Assembly: GCA_030998225.1 (NCBI GenBank)
Contig: JAPYXD010000723.1
Location: 21,779,501-21,843,500, forward strand
Origin: Diplolepis rosae
Taxonomy: Eukaryota; Arthropoda; Insecta; Hymenoptera; Diplolepididae
Reading direction: 5' to 3'
Length of the DNA stretch: 64,000 nt
Of this stretch, positions 55,678 through 64,000 are shown piece after piece (the first letter of the stretch is position 1; each line of letters opens with the position of its first letter). The notes under the pieces were generated by a model. That model had not been told where the DNA came from, made no database searches, and worked only from the letters and a program-made list of their open reading frames with translations. The position numbers were made by a program, and so were the translations under genes.

Positions 55678-56692
55678 CATTCTTATCATATGAGAAGGTA
55701 TTGGTTTTATGTGAAAAATGACTTCCGAAATTCTCATCAAATCTTTAGGTTTTGACATAATTTCATGCATTAAGAATAAATTTTCTTTTATTTAAACAAA
55801 CTATTACCTGAGTCTGTACAGACCAAAATTCTAAAAATAAGAGCATTTTTTGTATTTTTCAAATAATGAAAAATTGCAATATTAATATTTGATACTGCTT
55901 ATAAATCTCTACCAAATACCCTCATAACAATTTTCGATTAAACCAAACTTAGAAAAGTTACAGTATGTTAAAACTTGAAAAAAGTCAATATCTAAATTCC
56001 ATTTTCCAGTTAAATTATACGAAATACGAAAAAAATTTATGATACAAAATTGTTTACTGAATAAAAATTTACAATTTTGAGCGCGAAACACGAGATCTAA
56101 ACAAAAGTGAGTAGATTATTTATTCCCAGCACAAAAAAATATAATTATTGATCTCTCAAATCATTAAATAAGAAAAAAAATATCGCTTGATAATAAATTG
56201 CATATTAAGGATCAAAGAAATTCATTTTGAATTAACAAAACTTTCTTAAATTCAGAGAAATGTTTCTTTGATTCAAAGAAACTGTTGTCTCATTGTGCAT
56301 ACGACGAATATGAAATCGAGCGCGAAGCGCGAGATCCAAACAGAAGTGTGTAGATTATTTATTTCCGACAGAAAAATAAAATAATTATTGATCTTTCAAA
56401 TTATTAGATAAGTAAGAGAAAAAATATCGCTTGATAATAAATTGCATATCAAGGATAAAAAAAATCTTTTTAAATTAACAAAACGTTCTTTAATTCAAAG
56501 AAATGTTTCTTTGATTCAAAGAAACTGTTGTCTCAGTGTACATACGAAGAATATAAGATCGAGCGCGAAGCGCGAGATCCAAGCAGAAGTGAGTAGATTA
56601 TTTATTTCCGGCAGAAAAATAAAATAATTATTGATCTTTCAAATTAATTCGATAAGTAAGAGAAAAAATATCGCTTGATAATAAATTACCAA
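55678..56692 (+). repeat. GCGAAGC-rich family copy A, with tandem monomers
   Basis: Starts CATTCTTATCATATGAGAAG (55678), then ATTGGTTTTATGTGAAAAAT as in copies B and C. Continues through ACCAAACTTAGAAAAGTTAC and CCAGTTAAATTATACGAAAT, which match 57855-57945. The 3' part is replaced by about 2.6 tandem units of 239-243 bp. The TGTC microsatellite is absent. The family's 3' terminal hairpin is not reached. Confidence 0.75.
56079..56692 (+). repeat. 240-bp tandem repeat, 2.6 units
   Basis: Units begin at 56079, 56318 and 56561 with GAGCGCGAARCRCGAGATC. Each contains TTATTTATTYCC, ATAATTATTGATCT, AAATATCGCTTGATAATAAA and, in the first two units, the small hairpin TTTCTTTGATTCAAAGAAAC. The units are roughly 85-90 percent alike by eye. 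Confidence 0.85.
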
Positions 56693-57474
56693 TCTACCCG
56701 AAAACAAATTTAAATTTGTTAGAAGCTTATCCAATATTGTTTTGATTTTGTTTGTTTGAGATAACGTCTTACAATGTGAAAAACGTCTAAAGAACCTTGA
56801 TTTTTAAAACAGTCTATAGACTACATATAAAAAGATTATGTATCATCGGTTCTTCTATCCTCTTGATAAAGTCTGAATGTATATCTTCCGGATCATAATT
56901 TCACTCACGTGTGAATGTCGAAGTGCCCTGTGAGAGAATTCAATTTTCACGATCTTTTCAGAGTTGTATAATATATTACATCTCAAAAAAGACTGCAATA
57001 ACATGTGAAATGTGCTGGATCTGGCATGTCGAAGAACATTCATGGTTCCATTCCATATCGAAATGAATGGTTAGAAAACCAGGAAATAAGAAATGGTTCT
57101 GCCACCCGCAGAGTAATTTAGCCAATTCAATTTTCCATTTTATGTGCTCGAGCTCGCGACCAACTGGTAACGTGGATTTATGTTTCTCTATCCCGTCTCC
57201 AGTTTTTACTGCGGATCAGACAGTCCAGAAATTGCATGAAGATCGTGAAATTCTCTTTATAGATTCTACAGACAATTTTCATCTATCTCGACAATGCGTG
57301 CTGGAAAAATTACCAACCCAAATAATATACTTCTAATTTCAATTAGCATTTTTATTCTAATTTCATTGTGTGACTGATTTTTACCTATACAATTACTTTT
57401 TCTCATTAAATGGAAGCATAATTGGCCTTTCCGGTGTTGTAATGATGTTTAATTATTATTTTACGACGTTTTTA
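56693..57474. other. Unassigned; less AT-rich segment 56880-57330
   Basis: Fragments of open frame exist on both strands (plus 57067-57336 with ATG, 89 codons; minus 57050-56860), but no motif is recognisable. GGCCTTTCCGGT at 57424 is the same motif that ends the hairpins at 23.2 and 45.1 kb. Confidence 0.3.
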
Positions 57475-59848
57475 CATTCTCATCATGGATGAGAAGGTAT
57501 TGGTTTTATGTGAAAAATGACTTTCGAAACTTTCATCAAATCTTTACGTTTTGAGACCCCCTGAGTCAGAAAAAATGGTTTTTACGAAAGTGTCTGTCTG
57601 TCTGTCTGTCTGTAGGTCGTGTGCGGCATAACTCTCGATAGAATTATCAGATTGAATTAAGATTTGGTACACTTTATCGGAGCCGAAAAAGTAAGGACAA
57701 GTTCGTTAACCAGCCACATCCAATCAAAATTGAGGGATGGAGCACTACTTTTGTGTTTTTGAAAATAATTTTTTGAAAAAATCAAAAATTCCAATACTGG
57801 TTTTTGATAGTGCTCATAAATCTCTAAAAATTACCCTAATAACATTTTTTGATTAAATCAAAATTAGAAATGTTACAGCATATTCAAATTCGAAAAAAGT
57901 CAATATCAAAATTCCATTTTCCAGTTAAATTATACGAGATACGAAAAAACGTTATGATACAATATTATTTTCTACATACACAGAGAGAAATTTTAGGTTT
58001 CACTGACCAAAGTTTTTTTGTTAAAATCGTCTTTACAAAAATGTTAAAGTTCTCATGACAATCATGGTAGTGGCTGTCATACATTGGAAAAGTGTTTATT
58101 CCAACTGCAAGGAACGTTAAGGGGACCACGATTCTGGTACTTGAAATACCATAGCGCTGCGGTTATAGGAACCAAAGTCCATCGTAAAGCCGCGCATAGA
58201 GTTTAGTTAAAATGACTAAGTCTACGGACAGTAAATACCCAGCCAAAATTATTTTTGAGGTTATAGGTATGTTTCTCTTAGTTATCAAAATACGAATTCA
58301 ATTTGATTAGAAAAAATAAAGTTTCACCGAAAAGATCTAAGAAAAATAATCCGGTATAATGATATTTATGATAACTTTCGTCGATTAAGTTAAAAAATTG
58401 TCACTTTTTTCATCACCATAAACTTTTTTTGACTGACTATAGTTTTGACAAAATACGACGAGACAGCAACATTGGAACGCATTGCATTGTCCCCGAACAA
58501 AATCGTTTATCATTTAGAAAGAATTGTCAAACTATATTTATAATAGAATTATTTACCTGATAATGCTTGGCACGGTGAAATATAGTCCAGGAATCGAGAA
58601 CGAGAATTGGCAGGATTCAACTTAGGCTGCATATCTTTCAATGAAAGTTATACTTGATTTGTCTAGCGCAACAGCGAACGCTGCGGTTGTAGTAACCAAA
58701 GGAGCTTGGCAGTACACATAAAGAAAATGTACGTGTACTAACCGTTGGGGTACGTATAAAGCTCATTCTAATCATCAACTTTGGTCACAACAACCGAATA
58801 CACAAAAAAGTCCAGATTACTGTCATGATAACTATAAAAGTAGTAGCTTCTCTCAACTTTTTCGTTCAAGGCAACTACTGTACAAAAAATTTATGTGCTA
58901 TGTGCACAGGAACCAAAGCCGATTTCTCTCAGTGTAAAGACCTACAAATTTTAATTGTAACATTTTTTCATAAAATGCATATTTTTTTGTTTAATTCAAA
59001 AATAATCTATTGAAAATCCAAAATTCAATTTTTTAACAATAATATGTAAAATACGAAAAAAACGTAAGAATACAAAGTTGTTCGTTTCAAAAAGATCTAC
59101 AAATTTTGTCTGACACAGTTTCTGATAAAAGATATATTTTTCGTTTCAATTCCAAAAAATACGATTAAAATTCAAAAATTCCATTTTTTAGACAAAATAT
59201 GTGAGATACAAAAAAAAAATTTAGATGGAAAATTGTTTGCCTAAATGAGGTCTACAAATTCTCATAAAGAAATTTCGGGACAGGATGTATATTTTAATTT
59301 TTTGATTTTTAATATTGAAAAAATTCGATTTGTTTCACCAAAATATGTGAGATACGAAATAAGCGTCGTTCTGCAAAATCGTTTCCTTAAATAAAGTCTA
59401 CGATTGTTTTTCCTTTTTGAGATATTTGGAAGAAAATAAATTTATCAATAATCATGTAATTTATTAAAAAGTTACAAAAATGCATACAGAAAATCGAGCG
59501 CGAAGCGCGAGTGTCATAATGAGAATGTGTTCCTTAAGGCCGATAGAGCCTTAAGTAAATTGAATTTCCTGTTTCACTTAAATTCAAAAAGAAATAGAGT
59601 GACTTTGAGAAAATGACTAATTTACATAATCTTTAATATCATTAAATTGGTTTGAGCTTCAGTATTAAATTATAAGAAATAAACTTAAACGTATGCCAAG
59701 AGCACAAGACCGAGCGCGAAGCGCGAGGTCCAGAAAGAACGGAGCGCGAAGCGCGCAGCGCGACGATCGAATCGCGCGCCCTAGGCGCGCTCAAACTTGC
59801 GAGCGAAGCGCGCAATGAGAATGTGTCCGCGAAGCGGGCAGATTTTTT
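57475..59848 (+). repeat. GCGAAGC-rich family copy B, carrying the 956-bp element
   Basis: Starts with the hairpin TTCTCATCATGGATGAGAA, then a TGTC microsatellite (57592-57613) and GTAGGTCGTGTGCGGCATAA, a long AT-rich middle, and a 3' part with four GCGAAGC cores between 59716 and 59835, ending in the hairpin CCGCGAAGCGGGC and T6. Removing the insertion at 57979-58934 leaves about 1.4 kb, collinear with copy C (60969-62347). No protein is encoded. Confidence 0.88.
57979..58934 (+). mobile_element. 956-bp non-autonomous element, copy 2
   Basis: Same element as 33041-33996 in the opposite orientation and equally long. TA flanks at 57977-57978 and 58935-58936. The corresponding place in copy C (TCTACATAAAGTCC near 61471) is an empty site with one TA, which proves insertion with TA duplication. 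The exon-like segment lies at 58557-58632 on the minus strand. Confidence 0.93.
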
Positions 59849-60400
59849 AAAAATAGGTTGTGTTAAAAATTGTTCTATTTTCATTAATTATTTATAAACT
59901 ATATCCATCCAAATTGAAGTTGTTGAGCATTTATCAAAGTCTCAAATAAGAAATCATTTCTGCTTGTCATTATTAAGTATTCAAAGTCAACTGATTACGG
60001 ATCTAGACTTTAGTCAATTTTTAACCTTTACAATCCCGGAAGCCACTTTAATGGCTTTGAAATATTTCAGTCAATGTTATACGGTTTATGTGTTCTAAAT
60101 TTTCTGCCATAATAAAAAATTTGTATGTCTCTTTTTAACTACAATTATTATGTGTTTCAAATATCACCTTGTTGTTTACAAAATAAATTGTCAAAAATAT
60201 GCCAGGATAGGAGAAATTATAATTATTCAAAAATACTACTCATTAATACCTAACAACTATTTTTTCATCATGACATAGTTGAAAAAAAGAAGGAAAATTA
60301 TTACCAAAGGCTAAAGGTTTTTATTTTATTTTGTCTAGAAGCAAAAGGAAAGTTTTCAATAATAATTTTGCAGAATCCAGTTTAACTTCGCTTTATTCCA
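59849..60400. other. AT-rich stretch, nothing recognised
   Basis: No supported feature between copy B and the tRNA-like unit. Confidence 0.4.
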
Positions 60401-60403
60401 TCA

Positions 60404-60473
60404 GACCACGTAGCTTAGTGAATATCGTATTAGATTCTCGCGTTCATGCCCGGGGTTCAATTTCGGGTCCAAA
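60404..60473 (+). repeat. tRNA-like unit, probable SINE head
   Basis: GACC at the start pairs with GGTC at the end; A box TAGCTTAGTG; B box GGTTCAATTTC with a CCCG/CGGG stem. The anticodon arm is not convincing. The downstream 70 bp may belong to the same SINE (open frame there is incidental). Confidence 0.45.
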
Positions 60474-60759
60474 AAGACTATTAATTAAATTAATCAAAAT
60501 AGGTGTGCAATTATGGAATAATTTCCTAAAGCTTTGAGAACCATAGATTGTGAATGACTCCGTAATTTGGCCTCGAAAAATGTGTCGTGTGCAGGTCGTA
60601 TGGACACAGAAACGTAAGCCATTAAGTTTATTATAGTTTATAAAATGATTATGAACAAAGAAAGACTAAGGAAATGAATTGAATGAATAGTGTGATTGCT
60701 CAGTCCAGATTCGGTCATTAAAGTTCTCGGAATTTCTGTTACGAAATTTTCGTACGCTA
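60474..60759. other. No feature recognised
   Basis: Short interval up to the TA target of the 3-kb element. Nothing supportable. Confidence 0.35.
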
Positions 60760-60968
60760 AGGGGATCCGCCACCTTTAATTGGTATATTTTTGAGTTTTT
60801 TGACATTTCCCAAAAATTTTATTTTTCTATTCTCTATGCTTTTCTGAGTATGTGTTTTTAGGGCAATCTGATTTTTTTCTTGGAAAAATAAATAAAACTA
60901 AAAGTTACTAAGATTTAAAGAATAACGTGGTTTTAGCGAAAATTATCTTTTTACACAAAATATTTTTC

Positions 60969-62347
60969 CATTCTCATCATGGATGAGAAGGTATTAGTTT
61001 TATGTGAAAAATGACTTTCGAAATTTTCATCAAATCTTTACGTTTTGAGACCCCCTGAGTCAGAAAAAATGGTTTTTACGAAAGTGTCTGTCTGTCTGTC
61101 TGTCTGTCTGTAGGTCGTGTGCGGCATAACTCTCGATAGAATTATCAGATTGAATTGAGATTTGGTACACTTTATCGAAGCCGAAAAAGTAAGGACAAGT
61201 TCGTTAACCAGTCACATCCAATCAAAATTGAGGGATGGAGCACTACTTTTGTGTTTTTGAAAATAATTTTTTGAAAAAATCAAAAATTCCAATCCTGGTT
61301 TTTGATAGTGCTCATAAATCTCTACAAATTACCCTAATAACATTTTTTGATTAAATCAAAATTAGAAATGTTACAGCATATTCAAATTCGAAAAAAGTCA
61401 ATATCAAAATTCCATGTTCCACTTAAATTATACGAGATACGAAAAAACGTTATGATACAATATTATTTTCTACATAAAGTCCTACAAATTTTAATTGTAA
61501 CATTTTTTCATAAGATGCATATTTTTCTTCTTAATTTAAAAAAAAACTATTGAAAATCCAAAATCCAATTTTTTAACAATAATATTCGAAATACGAAAAA
61601 AACGTAAGAATACAAAGTTGTTTGTTTCAAAAAGATCTACAAATTTTATCTCACACAGTTTCTGATAAAACATATATTTTTCGTTTCAATTCCAAAAAAT
61701 ATGATTAAATTTCAAAAATTCCATTTTTTAGACAAAATATGTGAGAAACAAAAAAAACGTTTAGATGGAAAATTGTTTGCCTAAATGAGGTCTACAAATT
61801 CTCATTAAGATATTTCGGGACAGAATGTATATTTTATGTTTTGATTTTTAATATTAAAAGAATTCGATTTTTTTCACCAAAATATGTGAGATACGAAATA
61901 AGCGTTGTTCTGCAAAATCGTTTCCTTAAATAAAGTCTACGATTGTTTTTTCTTTTTGCGAGATTTGGAAGAAAATGAATTATTTTAATCATGTAATTTA
62001 TTAAAAAGTTACTGAAATGTATACAGAATATCGAGCGCGAAGCGCGAGTGTCATGATGAGAATGTGTTCCTTAAGGCCGATAAAGCCTTAAGTAAATTGA
62101 ATTTCCTGTTTCACTTAAACTGAAAAAGAAATTTGGTGATTTTGAGAAAATGAGTAATTCACATCATCTTTAATATTATAAAATTGGTTATTATAAAATT
62201 ATTTGAATTGGTTCAGTATTAAATTATAAGAAATAAACTTAAATGTATGCGAAGAGCACAAGACCGAGCGCTAAGCGCGAGGTCCAGAAAGAACGGAGCG
62301 CGAAGCGCGCGATGAGAATGTGCCCGCGATGCGGGCAGATTTTTTTT
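60969..62347 (+). repeat. GCGAAGC-rich family copy C
   Basis: Uninterrupted copy of about 1.38 kb: 5' hairpin TTCTCATCATGGATGAGAA, TGTC microsatellite (61085-61111), GTGTGCGGCATAACTCTCGA, AT-rich middle, then GAGCGCGAAGCGCGAG (62033) and further GC-rich hairpins, ending GCCCGCGATGCGGGCAGAT and T7. It serves as reference for the family and as the empty site for the insertion in copy B. Confidence 0.88.
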
Positions 62348-62889
62348 ATTTCTTTTCTAATATTTCTGAATCATATGGAAAAGAGTAAAGTCTGCCCAGC
62401 TTGCAGAGGAAGATAACAAAATTACTGAAGACGGAATCATGTATAGAGCAGGGGAGTTTTGATAGTGAGTATTAAGGCTTCACTACAAGACTTTACTTTA
62501 AACTCCGTTTTTCGCAAGTTGTGATTTTCCGTGTTTGTTGAAACATATGTTTGACTAAAATCTAAAGTATTAGACACAGGCCTTTGAAATTTTTACCCCT
62601 TATTCTTTGTTATATTATCAATATTTTTGGATATAGAAAGCACTTTAGCTAAAAAATATCAACAAATTTTTTTTTTATATTATTGGATATTTTTATTTAT
62701 TTCTTAATTCTATTTGTAACTTATTTTTCAGTCATGATACCTTATTTTTCAAATACAAAAAATTGCTGCACATTGTAAGAAATGAAATAAAAAAAGAATC
62801 ATGACAATTGGTTAATAAAGATAAAAGTTATTCAATGTCAAAAAATGTCAGAAAAATGCCCAAAAAACTGAAAATTTTTAGTTTAAAAA
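62348..62889. other. AT-rich filler within the 3-kb element
   Basis: No coding or structural feature seen between copy C and the inner transposon. Confidence 0.35.
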
Positions 62890-62891
62890 TA

Positions 62892-63648
62892 AAGGGTTTC
62901 CCAATAAGGGTGATATGTTTTGAAATTGAAAAAAAACACTGAATATTCATTCGGAATTGATCGAAATCTTTTTTATTATATTGGATATTCTATGCCATTT
63001 ATGATTTAAACAATATATCGGCCAAATGTCCCCCGAGACTTGAGCCAAAAATGCGCCTCATCAGAAAAGATGATTTTTTGATGAAAATGGGGATCATTTT
63101 CAATTGATTCCAGAGCCCAATCCGCGAACTCCCGACGCAAACGATGGTCATTAGGCTTCAGTTCTTGGGCCAGAATCATCTTATAGGGATGCAGGCCAAG
63201 ATCCAATCGCAAAATACGCCAGGTAGTCATCCTGGACAGGCCCAATTCCTGAGATCGGCGTGGCACGGACAATTCACGGTTTTCCTCGATACTGGCCTGT
63301 ACGGCGGCTATATTCTGTGTAGAACGTGCGGTACGCATACGATTTTTAGGCTTAGTATCCAATAGAGTAAATTCACTCTCCAACTTATCGATTATTCGAC
63401 GAATTGAGAGCGCGGATGGAGCAGAATGACGACCATATTTTGTACGATATGCTCTTTGAACACCGACAAAACTTCTCGAATTTTGATAAAATAATTGGAC
63501 AATTTCCAAACGTTGTGGAAGCGTGAAACTACTCATGATTAAATGGCAAACCTTACTGATCACAACTGACAGCAGACGTCAAAAATTTCAGTTCAAATGA
63601 GCCCGATAGGGACATTCAAAATCATATCACCCCTATTGGGTAACCCTG
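62892..63648 (-). mobile_element. Tc1/mariner-superfamily derivative, 757 bp, TA target
   Basis: Inverted ends AAGGGTTTCCCAATAAGGGT and (minus strand, right) CAGGGTTACCCAATAGGGGT, between TA at 62890-62891 and 63649-63650. It keeps the N-terminal half of its transposase. Confidence 0.88.
63006..63536 (-). pseudogene. DDE transposase, N-terminal half only
   Basis: ATG 63536 opens MSSFTLPQRLEIVQLFYQNS (an upstream ATG at 63563 in the same frame is also possible), followed by a two-part helix-turn-helix domain (SALSIRRIIDKLESEF, RTARSTQNIAAVQASI, RSQELGLSRMTTWRILRLD), LAQELKPNDHRLRREFADWA and the first catalytic Asp in IIFSDEAHFW. After about ten more residues the frame ends at 63006, so the second and third acidic blocks are deleted. 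The same lineage as the relic at 29323. The N-terminal frame is intact and could still make a DNA-binding fragment. Confidence 0.8.
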
Positions 63649-63775
63649 TACATAAAAGTACTGGGATTTTTAATAGTCCCCAAAGTCTTTCTAAGTAATG
63701 GTACTAAGCATAAAAAATTTTTATGGAAGGTCTAAACTCAAAAAATAAAAATATTAAAGGTGGCGGATCCCCGTA

Positions 63776-64000
63776 AGTGTTTGAATTCGTGTTTATGTAG
63801 CTAAATTTAAAATACATTTTCAAGTTATGATTTATTATTCTTTAAAGTATGATAAATAAGTAGGAAACGAGTAAAAGAAGATAGAAATTGATTCTTCACT
63901 CATTTTCTACAACTTTAAATTAATACTTTGCATTTTTCAATCAAACTATTTCTTCCATTTCTAAGAAACTCTTTGAATGAAAAAACAAAAAGTTCAATTC
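63776..64000. other. AT-rich end of window
   Basis: No feature recognised in the last 225 bases. Confidence 0.4.

Larger units (their letters stand above)
60760..63773. mobile_element. 3-kb element with GGGGATCCGCCACC inverted ends, TA target
   Basis: AGGGGATCCGCCACCTTTAA at 60760 is mirrored at 63754-63773 (minus strand CGGGGATCCGCCACCTTTAA). TA lies at 60758-60759 and 63774-63775. Inside are copy C of the GCGAAGC-rich family and a complete smaller Tc1/mariner-superfamily derivative. No transposase of its own was found. The enclosed elements may be later passengers. A chance pairing of two short ends is possible but unlikely given 19 of 20 matches plus TA. Confidence 0.65.

Noticed and set aside
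57849..58058. Open frame repeated at 61347-61553
   Set aside because: It recurs only because two copies of a non-coding repeat are present. The frame runs into different sequence where the 956-bp element inserted.
1..64000. Viral or endogenous viral genes
   Set aside because: No segment resembled a viral structural or replication protein. All reverse-transcriptase and gag-like pieces fit non-LTR retrotransposons.

Overview
The window is about two-thirds A+T, has long non-coding stretches, and is packed with decayed eukaryotic transposons, above all mariner elements. It reads as arthropod, most likely insect, intergenic or intronic DNA. The reverse-transcriptase pseudogene near 6.2-7.6 kb resembles a LINE type I associate with ants and other Hymenoptera, so a hymenopteran is my best guess. 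That is inference; no host gene fixes the species. I found no intact protein-coding gene, no CRISPR and no operon.

Layout. 0.6-2.0 kb: old copy of a GCGAAGC-rich repeat family, apparently split by a 758-bp foldback. 2.3-3.3 kb: internally deleted irritans-type mariner with matched ends. 6.2-8.7 kb: two non-LTR retrotransposon pseudogenes on opposite strands. 10.1 kb: a splice motif of the recursive (ratchet) type. 11.1-12.1 kb: tRNA-derived SINE copies, partly inverted. 13.7-14.2 kb: another copy of the GCGAAGC-rich family. 17.1 and 19.4 kb: sister MITEs, the second inside a mauritiana-type mariner. 20.4-22.0 kb: one mariner inserted in another. 23.2-24.1 kb: a 455-bp-arm hairpin of two head-to-head tRNA-like repeats. 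25.9-27.5 kb: terminal-inverted-repeat element holding a Tc1 relic and a 31-bp tandem array. 28.2-32.3 kb: hairpin MITE and several transposase relics. 33.0-34.8 kb: mauritiana mariner split by a 956-bp non-autonomous element. 37.5-38.3 kb: foldback. 41.4-42.3 and 44.8-46.2 kb: irritans mariners, the second split by a 650-bp hairpin insertion with a 13-bp target duplication. 48.3-48.8 kb: GC-richer, promoter-like stretch. 51.8-54.3 kb: retrotransposon gag relic and another mariner. 55.7-62.3 kb: three more copies of the GCGAAGC-rich family, one with 240-bp tandem monomers and one carrying the second 956-bp element. 60.8-63.8 kb: a 3-kb element with inverted ends.

How it fits together. Almost everything recognisable is selfish DNA at different ages, and the nesting gives relative dates: the 956-bp element is younger than a mauritiana mariner and than a GCGAAGC-family copy; the rosa/vertumnana-like mariner is younger than the irritans mariner around it; the 45-kb hairpin is younger than its mariner host. 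All transposases seen are broken, so mobility of the short elements would need enzymes encoded elsewhere. The best leads for new biology are the GCGAAGC-rich family (hairpin at each end, TGTC microsatellite, internal tandem repeats, similar in layout to Helentron-derived elements), the 956-bp element with an exon-like start, the long hairpins sharing one terminal motif, and the candidate recursive splice site.
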